NCBI GenBank assembly: GCA_017856115.1
Contig: JAFMFM010000006.1
Coordinates: 1-53,997 of the forward strand
DNA length: 53,997 nt
Reading direction: 5' to 3'
From: Actinomycetota bacterium
Lineage (GTDB): Bacteria; Actinomycetota; Acidimicrobiia; Acidimicrobiales; Ilumatobacteraceae
Shown here: piece after piece, positions 7,951 through 18,242 of the stretch
Position numbering within the stretch: the stretch's first letter is position 1
How the letters are laid out: every line of letters starts with the position of its first letter
Notes under the pieces: generated by a model
The model's input: only the letters and a program-made list of their open reading frames with translations
What the model was told of the DNA's origin: nothing
Databases searched by the model: none
Program-made: the position numbers and the translations under genes

Positions 7951-9705
7951 ATGAAGGAGACACTCACCGGAGCCCAGGCGCTCATCCGTGCGTTGGAGCA
8001 CGAGAACGTGGACGTGATGTTCGGTCTCCCCGGCGGTTGCATCCTTCCGGCATACGACCCGCTCATCGAATCCAAGATTCGCCACATCCTCGTGCGACAC
8101 GAACAAGGCGCCGGGCACATGGCCGAGGGGTATGCGCACGTCACCGGTCGACCTGGTGTTGCGATGGTCACGAGTGGTCCCGCCGCCACCAACTTGGTGA
8201 CGCCGCTCTGCGATGCCTACATGGACTCCGTACCCATGGTGGGTATCACCGGCCAGGTACCAACGGCCGCGATCGGCACCGACGCCTTCCAGGAATGCGA
8301 CACCGTCGGCATCACTCGCAGCATCACCAAACATAACGAGTTGGTGATGAGCGCACAGGATCTGCCCATGGTGGTGCGCCAAGCGTTTCACATCGCCACC
8401 ACCGGTCGCCCGGGTCCGACGTTGATCGACATTCCAAAGGACGTGTTGCAGAACGAGATGACCTGGTACTGGCCGAGTGACGACGAAGTGCTCGACAGTT
8501 TGCCCGGTTACCGACCCAACGTGAAGGGTCACGCCAAGATGATCAAGGAGGCTGCGAGGCTGATTCTCGCCGCACGTCAACCGATTCTCTACGTGGGTGG
8601 CGGAGTGTTGAAGGCGCGTGCCGCTGCCGTGCTACGCGAGTTGGCCGAACTCACACAGATTCCGGTGGTCACCACCTTGATGGCCCGCGGCGCATTTCCC
8701 GACTCCCATCCGTTGTGCCTGGGAATGCCCGGTATGCACGGCACCGCCACTGCGGTCACTGCCATGCAAAAGAGCGACCTTCTCATTGCGCTCGGTTCGC
8801 GTTTCGACGACCGTGTCACCGGCAAGGTGTCGGCGTTCGCGCCCGATGCCAAGATCATCCACGTGGACATCGACCCCGCCGAACAGGGAAAGGTCCGTCG
8901 CCCCGACGTTCCGATCGTTGGTGACTGTCGTCTGGTGATCGAGGAAATGTTGAAAGCCATCAACGACCTGCTGCAATCCGGCGAAAAGCAGGCCGACGTT
9001 GGCCCATGGCGCAGCCGCGTGAGTGGTTGGCGCGAACAATTCCCGCTCGCCTACGACCAGAGCGAACCTGGTGCGGCGCTCAAGCCACAGTTCTGCCTGG
9101 AGAAGTTGCGTGACGGCGCACCCGAGGGCACCATCGTGGTGTCGGGCGTCGGTCAACACCAAATGTGGACCAGCCAATACTGGAACTTCGAAGAGCCCTA
9201 CACGTGGGTGAACTCGGGGGGTCTGGGCACCATGGGTTTTGCGGTGCCGGCTGCGATCGGTGCAAAGGTTGGTCGCCCCGACAAAACCGTGTGGGCGGTG
9301 GACGGCGACGGTTGCTTCCAGATGACCGCGCAAGAACTGGTGACCGCGTCACTGGAACGCATTCCCGTGAAGATCGGCATCCTCAACAACACGTACCTGG
9401 GCATGGTTCGTCAGTGGCAGGAGATGTTCTACGACGAGCGCTTCAGCGAAGTAAATCTCTCCGGCACCCTGCCCGACTTCGTGAAGTGGGCCGAGTCGAT
9501 GGGTTGCGTCGGCATCCGTGTGGAAGATCCACAGGAAGCCGAAGCCGCCATCGACAAGGCGAATTCCATCAACGATCGCCCGGTGGTGGTCGACTTCCGC
9601 GTGGCCGAGGACGAGAAGGTGTTCCCCATGGTCCCTGCCGGCAAGAGCAACGACGACATCCTTCTGCACCACTCGCAAGATTCGCGTCGCGAGTTCCTGA
9701 AGTGA
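7951..9705 (+). CDS. ilvB: Acetolactate synthase large (catalytic) subunit
   Basis: Joins two pyruvates to acetolactate, or pyruvate and 2-oxobutyrate to acetohydroxybutyrate, with TPP, FAD and Mg: the first common step to Val, Leu and Ile. 584 residues from the ATG at 7951, which has a GAGGGAG ribosome-binding site. The TPP-activating Glu51 is in [14 protein letters not shown], the FAD-domain segment [11 protein letters not shown] follows in mid-protein, and the TPP/Mg motif [15 protein letters not shown] lies near residue 450. It is the first gene of ilvB-ilvN-ilvC-mycoredoxin, under the attenuator just upstream. The frame is open from 7894, but only the stretch from 7951 matches the family. 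Confidence 0.97.
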   Translation: MKETLTGAQALIRALEHENVDVMFGLPGGCILPAYDPLIESKIRHILVRHEQGAGHMAEGYAHVTGRPGVAMVTSGPAATNLVTPLCDAYMDSVPMVGITGQVPTAAIGTDAFQECDTVGITRSITKHNELVMSAQDLPMVVRQAFHIATTGRPGPTLIDIPKDVLQNEMTWYWPSDDEVLDSLPGYRPNVKGHAKMIKEAARLILAARQPILYVGGGVLKARAAAVLRELAELTQIPVVTTLMARGAFPDSHPLCLGMPGMHGTATAVTAMQKSDLLIALGSRFDDRVTGKVSAFAPDAKIIHVDIDPAEQGKVRRPDVPIVGDCRLVIEEMLKAINDLLQSGEKQADVGPWRSRVSGWREQFPLAYDQSEPGAALKPQFCLEKLRDGAPEGTIVVSGVGQHQMWTSQYWNFEEPYTWVNSGGLGTMGFAVPAAIGAKVGRPDKTVWAVDGDGCFQMTAQELVTASLERIPVKIGILNNTYLGMVRQWQEMFYDERFSEVNLSGTLPDFVKWAESMGCVGIRVEDPQEAEAAIDKANSINDRPVVVDFRVAEDEKVFPMVPAGKSNDDILLHHSQDSRREFLK

Positions 9706-9721
9706 GCGGAGACTCCCACCA

Positions 9722-11578
<1,857 letters not shown>

Positions 11579-11583
11579 CCCCG

Positions 11584-11601
11584 CGCCGCGGCACCGCGGC
11601 G
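11584..11601 (+). terminator. GC-rich hairpin after the ilv operon
   Basis: A perfect inverted repeat, arms CGCCGCGG and CCGCGGCG separated by CA, six bases after the mycoredoxin stop. No T run follows, so it may be a weak or factor-assisted terminator, or simply mark the 3' end of the ilv message before the pst promoter. Confidence 0.45.
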
Positions 11602-11609
11602 GCGGATAA

Positions 11610-11626
11610 TTTACCTTCCGTTTACC
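11610..11626 (+). promoter_or_regulatory. Putative PHO box upstream of pstC
   Basis: The direct repeat TTTACC at 11610-11615 and 11621-11626 has an exact 11-base period, the geometry of actinobacterial PhoP/PhoB half-sites (consensus near GTTCACC). It lies about 45-60 bases before the pstC start. A second, closer match stands before pstS. The regulator itself is not in the window. Confidence 0.65.
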
Positions 11627-11671
11627 TTTACGCCAGCACGGAGTTAGCCGTTGCGGCGAGAGTAGGGGGCT

Positions 11672-12658
11672 GTGACGACGGTGGAGACCCCTGCACCCCG
11701 CGAGATGACGGTTATCTATAGTCGCGCCGACCGCGTCTTCCGCGGCATCGTCACCGCCGGAGCCCTCACGTCCCTGATTCTGCTCGGACTGATTGCGTCA
11801 TTCCTCGTGTACCGAAGTTCCGGGATATTCCGGGAGTTCGGACTCAAGTTCATAACGGGTACCGAGTGGTTTTCCGACAGCTTCCGGGAGGTTGGAGACG
11901 AAGCTCGTCCCGACAGCAGTGTTTTTTCAATCGGGCCGATGATCGTCGGTTCCGTGGTGGTAGCGACCATTGCCATGCTGATCGCGGTTCCACTGTCAAT
12001 TGGCGGTGCGCTGTACATCGAGTTCTATGCACCGCGCTCGATCTATCGAGTGCTTGTTGCGATGTTGGACCTTGCGGCTGCGATTCCCTCCCTGATTTTC
12101 GGACTGTGGGGTATCGAGATTTTCACCGCATTCGGTGTGCGGTGGGCAACCTTCCTGAATGATCGCCTGGGTTTTCTGCCGATATTTTCTGTTGAGTTCG
12201 AGAATTTCGGTCGCAGTCCGTTTGTAGCCGGCTGTGTTCTGGCGTCACTCGTAGTGCCGATTACGACCTCGGTGGCTCGTGAGGTGTACTCACGGACACC
12301 GCGTGACCTCATTGATACCTGTTATGCACTAGGAGGCAGCAAGTGGGGTGCGATTCGCTCGGTTGTCATGCCCTACGGACGTAGCGGCGTCATCGCCGGT
12401 GCGATGTTGGGTCTCGGCCGTGCACTCGGCGAAACCGTCGCCATTTATCTCATGCTCAACCTGGTGTTCAAGTACTCGTATCAGATTCTGGACTCGACGG
12501 GTGGCAATGTCGCTTCGATGATCGCACTCAAGTTTGGTGAGGCCACCGACAGGGAAATCTCGGCGCTAATTGCTGCCGGGTTGGTGCTGTTCATCATCAC
12601 GCTGATCGTGAACATGGTCGCCTCCAACATCGTGCAACGGACAACGCCACGATCATGA
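11672..12658 (+). CDS. pstC: Phosphate ABC transporter permease PstC
   Basis: Membrane half of the high-affinity phosphate importer. 328 residues with about six transmembrane helices; the first spans about residues 28-50. The permease signature TCYALGGSKWGAIRSVVMPY lies near 215-234, followed by GMLGLGRALGETVAIYLML-like sequence. It starts at a GTG preceded by a G-rich ribosome-binding site. First gene of pstC-pstA-pstB, with a four-base overlap to pstA. The order is unusual because pstS comes last and has its own promoter. Confidence 0.95.
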   Translation: MTTVETPAPREMTVIYSRADRVFRGIVTAGALTSLILLGLIASFLVYRSSGIFREFGLKFITGTEWFSDSFREVGDEARPDSSVFSIGPMIVGSVVVATIAMLIAVPLSIGGALYIEFYAPRSIYRVLVAMLDLAAAIPSLIFGLWGIEIFTAFGVRWATFLNDRLGFLPIFSVEFENFGRSPFVAGCVLASLVVPITTSVAREVYSRTPRDLIDTCYALGGSKWGAIRSVVMPYGRSGVIAGAMLGLGRALGETVAIYLMLNLVFKYSYQILDSTGGNVASMIALKFGEATDREISALIAAGLVLFIITLIVNMVASNIVQRTTPRS

Positions 12659-13764
12659 GCACCGTCGTCCAGTCTCCCGATCAGTCCAAGGTCGAACCGC
12701 AGCGGCCGTGGGCCGTGAAACGTGTCGTTCGCGCCACGAATGGACTCCGACTCGCCGTTTTCGCCGTAATTGCAGCCGGCATCACCCTTGTGACCCCCTT
12801 GGCGAATGCAGATGGCTGGGCATTGGCGTTTCTACTGGTGAACTTGGCTTGGACCTTGGCGACTGCAGCTCGCCTCGGTGCCAAGGAACGTCGAGATGCC
12901 ATCGTGCGGGTAGTGGTGTCGTCATTGGCCTTCCTGGCCTTCGTCCCGTGGCTCTCCATTTTCGTTTCGACGGCGCTGAAGGGATACAAAGGTTTGTATC
13001 CGGGCTACTTGTTCAACGACATGCGAATAACTTCCTATGACGATGAGCTGACGTTTGGAGGAGTCGGTCACGCAGTCGTGGGATCGCTCATCATGGTTGC
13101 CATTGCCACGATTCTCACGCTGCCCCTCGGAATTCTGAGTGGAATTTATCTAACGGAAATACGCGGTCGACTCACCTTCTTGGTTCGATTCATAGTGCAA
13201 TCGATGGCCGGAGTGCCATCGGTGGTGGCTGGATTGTTCATCTTTGCCACCGTGGTGCAGTCCATGGGGAGGTACTCGGGTCTTGCCGGTGGTGTCGCTT
13301 TAGCGGTACTAATGCTTCCCACCGTTTCTCGCACCGCCGAAGAAGTATTGAAGCTGGTCCCCGATGATCTGCGAAGTGCAGGATATGCGCTGGGTGCTCG
13401 CCAATGGCGCACGGCACTCATGGTGGTATTGCCCACGGTACGAGCGGGTCTCACTACGGCGGCAATTCTGGGAGTCGCGCGAGTCATTGGCGAAACGGCA
13501 CCGCTGCTACTCACTTCATTGAACACCAACGGATTCGTGTGGAACCCCATCGGGGGAACACTGGGTTCGCTACCTACGTATATCTTTGCCATGTTTATGT
13601 ACGGATCTGAATATTCCGTCGCTCGTGCATGGTCCGGTTCCATCGTCCTACTGGCTCTCGTACTTTTCTTCTTCCTATTGGCACGGCGGCTCGGTGGACG
13701 TAATGAAAGACGCACAAGAGTAGGTGTTGGTAAGGCAGCGAGTACTTCAGCAGGAACAAAATGA
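12655..13764 (+). CDS. pstA: Phosphate ABC transporter permease PstA
   Basis: Second membrane subunit of the phosphate importer. 369 residues, longer than typical PstA (about 280-300): an N-terminal extension carries two extra hydrophobic segments (about residues 25-70 and 80-105) before the usual six-helix core. Core motifs: [36 protein letters not shown] and [17 protein letters not shown] overlaps at both ends couple it to pstC and pstB. Confidence 0.94.
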   Translation: MSTVVQSPDQSKVEPQRPWAVKRVVRATNGLRLAVFAVIAAGITLVTPLANADGWALAFLLVNLAWTLATAARLGAKERRDAIVRVVVSSLAFLAFVPWLSIFVSTALKGYKGLYPGYLFNDMRITSYDDELTFGGVGHAVVGSLIMVAIATILTLPLGILSGIYLTEIRGRLTFLVRFIVQSMAGVPSVVAGLFIFATVVQSMGRYSGLAGGVALAVLMLPTVSRTAEEVLKLVPDDLRSAGYALGARQWRTALMVVLPTVRAGLTTAAILGVARVIGETAPLLLTSLNTNGFVWNPIGGTLGSLPTYIFAMFMYGSEYSVARAWSGSIVLLALVLFFFLLARRLGGRNERRTRVGVGKAASTSAGTK

Positions 13765-14609
13765 TGCAAAGGACAATGAACATGACGAATTCAGACCTCG
13801 AAACAACTGGACGAACAAGTGATCCGATGAGTGAAGTCACGTCTTTCCGTGGTCTTGAGACTCGCTCAGTTCATGCCTGGTTCGGCAAACACCATGCACT
13901 TGCAGGAGTCTCCTTGCGTTTCCCCGAGCGAACCGTTACGGGTCTGATAGGTCCATCTGGTTGTGGAAAGTCGACGTTCATTCGTTTGCTCAATCGGATG
14001 CACGAGTTCATTCCATCGGCGGCCATGGCTGGGTCAGTATTGCTCAACGGCTCAGATATCTACGACCCCTCCGAGGATCCGGCAATGATCCGCCTCAAGG
14101 TGGGGATGGTGTTCCAGAAGCCAAATCCGTTTCCGGCCATGAGTATCAGGGAGAATGTCTTGGCGGGTATCAAGCTGGCACATCTCAAGCGTGACAATCA
14201 TGATGACATTGTCGAGCAGTGCCTCACCCGTGCTGGGCTATGGAAAGAAGTAAAGGACCGCCTGGATGCGTCCGGTGGGTCACTCTCTGGTGGTCAACAG
14301 CAGCGACTCTGCATCGCACGTTCTCTGGCAGTGGAGCCACAAGTGCTGCTGATGGACGAGCCGTGCTCCGCACTCGACCCCGGTAGCACGCTGCGAATCG
14401 AGGAGACAATCAAGGAGTTGGCGGAAAAGATCACGGTGATCATCGTGACCCACAACATGCAGCAGGCAAGTCGGGTGAGTGACTTCTGTGCATTCTTCCT
14501 GACCGATGGCGGTCCGGGGTACCTCGTGGAGGCCGACTCAACACGAAAGATGTTCACCAACCCCAGCGACCCGCGAACCGCGGACTACGTGCAGGGCAAG
14601 TTCGGCTGA
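13761..14609 (+). CDS. pstB: Phosphate ABC transporter ATPase PstB
   Basis: ATP-hydrolysing subunit on the cytoplasmic face of PstCA. 282 residues: Walker [20 protein letters not shown] (about 72-90), Q-loop [11 protein letters not shown], signature [17 protein letters not shown], Walker [14 protein letters not shown], and the switch His in [13 protein letters not shown]. The first 30 or so residues are extra and contain several in-frame ATGs (13761, 13764, 13776, 13782, 13827), so the true start may be later. Codon 1 overlaps the pstA stop by four bases. No phoU or phoB/phoR follows in this window. Confidence 0.95.
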   Translation: MMQRTMNMTNSDLETTGRTSDPMSEVTSFRGLETRSVHAWFGKHHALAGVSLRFPERTVTGLIGPSGCGKSTFIRLLNRMHEFIPSAAMAGSVLLNGSDIYDPSEDPAMIRLKVGMVFQKPNPFPAMSIRENVLAGIKLAHLKRDNHDDIVEQCLTRAGLWKEVKDRLDASGGSLSGGQQQRLCIARSLAVEPQVLLMDEPCSALDPGSTLRIEETIKELAEKITVIIVTHNMQQASRVSDFCAFFLTDGGPGYLVEADSTRKMFTNPSDPRTADYVQGKFG

Positions 14610-14611
14610 TC

Positions 14612-14629
14612 GTTCACGTACTGTTCACC
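14612..14629 (+). promoter_or_regulatory. PHO box upstream of pstS
   Basis: GTTCACG at 14612-14618 and GTTCACC at 14623-14629 form a direct repeat with an 11-base period, matching the actinobacterial PHO-box consensus at almost every position. It lies about 95-113 bases upstream of pstS, in the gap after pstB, so pstS is likely to have its own phosphate-starvation promoter. Confidence 0.8.
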
Positions 14630-14724
14630 AATCGGACGCCCTGTAGTCGTTCGATTGCTAGGTGGTAGTCACCCTGCAAACGTAGTTTTCTCCTCGGTAG
14701 TACCACTCACACACAGGAGAAATC

Positions 14725-16077
14725 ATGCAGAAACGATTCAAGCGTTTTGCGGCAGTGGCGATCACTGCTGCGAGCGTACTTTCAAGCGCGTCCATCGCGA
14801 AGGCAGAAGATGTAACGGGTGGCGGAGCATCATTCCCCGTCCAGTTCTTGACCCCGGCGATCGCCGAGTTCAACCGCACATTCGGCCACAACATCACCTA
14901 TACCTCGACAGGTTCTGGAACGGGCAAGCGGAATTTCAAGAGCGGTACGTTCAAGTTCGCAGGCACCGACTCGGCCGTCGGATCGTCCGACACCCCGTCC
15001 TTTGGTTGGAACTACGTTCCGTACCTGGCCGGAGCAATCGGTATCGCGTACCGCTTGGACGAAGTCAAGGGTGCGACAATTTCCCTGAGCCCGCAGACCA
15101 TCAACGGCATCTTCGGTGGCACCATCGAAAAGTGGAATCACCCGAGTATCGCCGCCGACGTCAGGGCGAACCCACCATGGTCGAACACCAAGAAGAAGTC
15201 CGACGTCCGTGGTGCCACTGCATTGTGGCAAAACGTGTCTCGCACCCAGGCAAAAATCACCGTGTCGATGCTGCCCTCCACGCTTAAGTCGAACAGGGGC
15301 AAGAAAATCGAGTGGATTGACGACACCACAAAGAAGGTGTTGAAGACACTTACGGTGGGGACCAAGGCCGAGGTCAATATGACCTCGACAATCAAGCCGA
15401 GTGACACGTTCTCCATAAAGATTGGTGGCAAGACGGTTGCAACCTTCAAGCAAACGCCGGTGAAGCTGCCAGACCGCGCCATCGTGGTGGTGTACCGTGC
15501 AGACACCTCCGGTACCACGAACAACTTCTGCCAGTACATGAAGAATGCGATCAACACGGACTGGGCAATCAACGATGCGTTCACATCGTGTATCCCGGGA
15601 GGTGTTGCACGACTGGGCTCACGTTTTGTTGGTCAGCCACAGAACAACAACCAGGCCAACTACATCGCTGATACCAATGGTGCCATCGGCTATGCGGAAG
15701 TTGCATACATCACCGATCCGCTTCGTGCGTCAAAGGGGATAAAGGCTGCCAATATCCGAAATGCTGCCGGTGCCTACGTTGCGCCAACTGCGGCAGGCTA
15801 CAACTCCCACCTGGCGGGTGGAACGCAAAATGCGTTTGGTTTGATCTCGTTCGACTGGAAGCAGACCACCAATCGCACCGCGTACCCGCTCGGTGCCGTG
15901 ACGTACGGTCTCTGCCAGACGAGCGCTGACGCAAAGAACAAGGTGGTGTCGCAGCTCTTCCAGTGGCTGATCACTGACTTCGGACCAAAGAATGCCGAAG
16001 CCCTCGGCTACACACCAATCTTGAATGCAGCGGCTGCCAAGTCACTCACACTCGCCAAGAAGTGTGGTGCTGGCTGA
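14725..16077 (+). CDS. pstS: Phosphate-binding protein PstS with an inserted segment
   Basis: Extracellular phosphate receptor for PstCAB. 450 residues against about 350 for common PstS. A signal peptide (about 1-27, ending SASIAKA) lacks a lipobox Cys, so the mature protein looks soluble rather than lipid-anchored. Phosphate-site segments: TGGGASFP, YTSTGSGTGKRNF, AGTDSAVGSSD, and YRADTSGTTNNF near 258. Between the usual EKWNHPSIAA (near 135-144) and KLPDRAIVVVYR (near 247) lies an extra stretch of roughly 95 residues (about 150-245) rich in Lys, Thr and Val and predicted to be beta. An AGGAG ribosome-binding site precedes the ATG. It has its own PHO box and a strong terminator. Confidence 0.94.
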   Translation: MQKRFKRFAAVAITAASVLSSASIAKAEDVTGGGASFPVQFLTPAIAEFNRTFGHNITYTSTGSGTGKRNFKSGTFKFAGTDSAVGSSDTPSFGWNYVPYLAGAIGIAYRLDEVKGATISLSPQTINGIFGGTIEKWNHPSIAADVRANPPWSNTKKKSDVRGATALWQNVSRTQAKITVSMLPSTLKSNRGKKIEWIDDTTKKVLKTLTVGTKAEVNMTSTIKPSDTFSIKIGGKTVATFKQTPVKLPDRAIVVVYRADTSGTTNNFCQYMKNAINTDWAINDAFTSCIPGGVARLGSRFVGQPQNNNQANYIADTNGAIGYAEVAYITDPLRASKGIKAANIRNAAGAYVAPTAAGYNSHLAGGTQNAFGLISFDWKQTTNRTAYPLGAVTYGLCQTSADAKNKVVSQLFQWLITDFGPKNAEALGYTPILNAAAAKSLTLAKKCGAG

Positions 16078-16115
16078 TTCCAAGTAGTACCTCGCCCCCC
16101 CGCGAGGTTGAGATG

Positions 16116-16144
16116 GGCCCCGGGCATGAGCCCGGGGCCTTTTT
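16116..16144 (+). terminator. Rho-independent terminator after pstS
   Basis: Perfect ten-base arms GGCCCCGGGC (16116-16125) and GCCCGGGGCC (16130-16139), loop ATGA, then five T. It ends the pst message before the convergent aquaporin gene. Confidence 0.93.
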
Positions 16145-16161
16145 CATTCAATGGTCGGGTG

Positions 16162-16815
16162 TCAACTGCGCAAGAACTTCAGGAGTGGCAGTGCCGCAAG
16201 AAGTCCGAGAAGTTGCATCACGATGAACATCGGTACCGACTCGGGGGCGATTCCCGCAAACGAGTCGCTGAATGCTCGGGCGATGGTGACCGAAGGATTG
16301 GCCAGCGAGGTGGACGACGTAAACCAATAAGCACCACCAATCCACACGCCAACGGCAAGTGGAACGGACTCGGCTCGATGTTTACCGATGAGGAAGATGA
16401 CCAGCAATAGGCCGAGAGTTGCCATGGCTTCGCCCAGCCAGATACCGGCGCCATCTCGCACTTTGTTTGATGGTCCGAGAATGTCGAGATCGAACATCAG
16501 GTTGGCAATTGCAGCGCCGATGACGCCACCGAAGGTCTGGGCGGCGAAGTACGGCACCACATCGCGCCACGTTCGTCTATTGAGTACGCAATCAGCGATC
16601 GTGACCACGGGGTTGAAATGTGCCCCGGAAATCGGGCCGAACATCATGATGAGCGCAATGAGAGCACCGACGGTGGCGCCAGCGTTGGCCAGAAGTTGCA
16701 ATGCCACATCGTCGGTGAGATTCGTTGCCATGATCCCTGAACCGACCACCGAGACGATGAGAAGACCCGTTCCGACGCTTTCGGCGATGAGTCGCCGTGA
16801 GAGAGTTGGGGTCAT
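16162..16815 (-). CDS. aqpS: Aquaporin/glycerol-facilitator family channel, probably arsenite efflux
   Basis: A 217-residue MIP-family channel with six membrane helices and two half-helix motifs: NPV at 68-70 (AHFNPVVT) and NPS at 173-175 (LANPSVT), both departing from canonical NPA. Its gene overlaps arsC by four bases and is the last of arsRC-arsC-aqp. No ArsB or Acr3 pump is present, so by analogy with AqpS of Sinorhizobium meliloti it probably lets arsenite, made by the reductase, flow out of the cell. Family is secure; substrate is inferred from the operon. Confidence 0.85.
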   Translation of the reverse strand: MTPTLSRRLIAESVGTGLLIVSVVGSGIMATNLTDDVALQLLANAGATVGALIALIMMFGPISGAHFNPVVTIADCVLNRRTWRDVVPYFAAQTFGGVIGAAIANLMFDLDILGPSNKVRDGAGIWLGEAMATLGLLLVIFLIGKHRAESVPLAVGVWIGGAYWFTSSTSLANPSVTIARAFSDSFAGIAPESVPMFIVMQLLGLLAALPLLKFLRS

Positions 16816-17447
16816 CGGATGCTGACTCCGAGGTCGGAGATGAGGCTCTCAACACGTCGACGAATCTCGTCTCGAATCGGACGCACCGCCTCCACGCCCA
16901 GGCCCGCCGGATCGTCGAGCGCCCAATCTTCGTAGCGCTTGCCGGGGAAGATTGGACACGTGTCGCCGCAACCCATGGTGATGACCACATCGGCCGCCTG
17001 CACGATCTCCACCGCGAATGGTTTGGGGAACTCGTTGGCGATGTCGATGCCGACCTCCTGCATGGCTGCAACGGCGGCCACGTTGAGGTCCTTACCCGGT
17101 AGTGAGCCGCCCGAATACACCTCGATCTTGCCCTTGGAGAGGTGGCGAACCCAGCCCGCCGCCATCTGCGAACGTCCGGCATTGTGCACGCACACGAACA
17201 ACACCGAAGGTGGAGCATCGGTAATGAGCCCCCGCACCTTTGCCATGGCACGCAAGCGATCGTCGGCGTAACGAGTGGTGAAAACTGCGACGAATGTGCG
17301 AACCTTTGCGTCCGAGAAACTCTCGTACGACTCCCGAACGATGGGTCGAATCTCCGCCTCGTCGAACTTTCCCGCGTACTTGCGTGCGAGTTGACTCACG
17401 GCGTGCTCGATGACCTCGTTTTCCTCAGTGGGGGTGTAGAGGCTCAT
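16812..17447 (-). CDS. arsC: Arsenate reductase, LMW-phosphatase fold with N-terminal helical domain
   Basis: Reduces arsenate to arsenite. 211 residues: residues 1-75 form a helical domain also seen in some actinobacterial ArsC, and residues 80-205 the low-molecular-weight phosphatase fold with P-loop Cys86 to Arg92 (CVHNAGRS) and the segment GCGDTCPIFPGKRYEDW, then DDPAG with the general-acid Asp. Whether the electron donor is mycothiol/mycoredoxin or thioredoxin cannot be told. It starts three bases after the arsR fusion gene ends and overlaps the aquaporin start by four bases. Confidence 0.9.
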   Translation of the reverse strand: MSLYTPTEENEVIEHAVSQLARKYAGKFDEAEIRPIVRESYESFSDAKVRTFVAVFTTRYADDRLRAMAKVRGLITDAPPSVLFVCVHNAGRSQMAAGWVRHLSKGKIEVYSGGSLPGKDLNVAAVAAMQEVGIDIANEFPKPFAVEIVQAADVVITMGCGDTCPIFPGKRYEDWALDDPAGLGVEAVRPIRDEIRRRVESLISDLGVSIR

Positions 17448-17450
17448 GGG

Positions 17451-18122
17451 CTATTCCTCTCTTGGATGGGTTGATGTTGAAAACATCGTGATGCGTTCGT
17501 GCAGGGTGGTGAAGGTGTCGTTGAAGGCCCGCATGGTGCCCACCTCGGCGGGGTCGGTAACCGACCAGTGCAGGCGACGCAGCGATGCCGGCAGCTCGTC
17601 GTGTGCTTGATCGCACACGGTGATGATGGTGGTCGACGGTTTGATCCTGCCCAGTCGGCGTGGTCGGGTGGTTCGCAGATCAAGCCCGTGGTGCTCGGCC
17701 ACTTCGATGGCCGATGGGTGCACTCGATCAGCCGGCCGTGTACCCGCCGAACTGGCCTTGCGCCCGGTGAGGTGACGCCACAGGGCCGCGGCGAGTTGTG
17801 AGCGGGCCGAGTTGTGCGTGCACACGAAAGTGACTTCGCGTGGAACCTCGTGAGCGGCGAGCATCGTGCGATGTTGCGGTAGGAGTCGGACGAATCGTTT
17901 GCGCCCATCCGCGTGCGAATTGGTTCGCTCGATGAGACCTGCATGTTCCAACACGTCGAGGTGATGAGCCAAGAGTGCAGACGACAGCTCGAATTTTTCG
18001 ATGAGCTCGCCGGGTGTCCGATCTGAACGCGAGAGCTCTTCGGCAATCTCTAACCGGCGAGGGTCGCCTAGGGCGGCAAAGACGTTGGCACGACGCTGGA
18101 GACTGCTTCGTGGTGTGGTCAT
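17451..18122 (-). CDS. ArsR-type repressor fused to an LMW-phosphatase/ArsC-like domain
   Basis: A 223-residue two-domain protein. Residues 8-82 are a winged helix-turn-helix of the ArsR type (ALGDPRRLEIAEELS, recognition region LSSALLAHHLDVLEHAGLIE). Residues 95-212 are a phosphatase-fold domain with P-loop Cys101 to Arg107 (CTHNSARS), a second Cys at 170 (TVCDQAHDE) and likely general-acid Asp190 (TDPAEVG). The DNA-binding half contains no cysteine, so it lacks the classic arsenic site; the only cysteines are in the fused enzyme domain. It is the first gene of the ars operon, has a GTAGGAG ribosome-binding site, and sits beside a perfect inverted repeat that is probably its own operator. 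Confidence 0.88.
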   Translation of the reverse strand: MTTPRSSLQRRANVFAALGDPRRLEIAEELSRSDRTPGELIEKFELSSALLAHHLDVLEHAGLIERTNSHADGRKRFVRLLPQHRTMLAAHEVPREVTFVCTHNSARSQLAAALWRHLTGRKASSAGTRPADRVHPSAIEVAEHHGLDLRTTRPRRLGRIKPSTTIITVCDQAHDELPASLRRLHWSVTDPAEVGTMRAFNDTFTTLHERITMFSTSTHPREE

Positions 18123-18135
18123 GCTCCTACCTTAG

Positions 18136-18159
18136 GTCTCTCAAACAATGTTGAGAGAC
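18136..18159 (-). promoter_or_regulatory. Inverted repeat, probable operator of the ars operon
   Basis: Perfect nine-base arms GTCTCTCAA (18136-18144) and TTGAGAGAC (18151-18159) with a six-base spacer, 13 bases before the start of the ArsR-fusion gene. The size and position fit a dimeric winged-helix repressor controlling its own operon. Confidence 0.75.
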
Positions 18160-18198
18160 TTTGTGCGGTGAATTTCAGGTGAACTCGGAGGTGGCCAT

Positions 18199-18236
18199 GC
18201 TCGTGGCCGCGCCCTGGCTCGTGGCCGTGCTCGTGG
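18199..18236. repeat. Short degenerate repeat GCTCGTGG
   Basis: GCTCGTGG occurs at 18199, 18217 and 18229 in the gap between the ars promoter and the 3' end of the PAC2 gene. On the minus strand one frame would read as His/Glu/Gly-rich (HEHGHEPGRGHEHGH), but no start or complete gene supports it. Confidence 0.4.
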
Positions 18237-18242
18237 GTGAAC

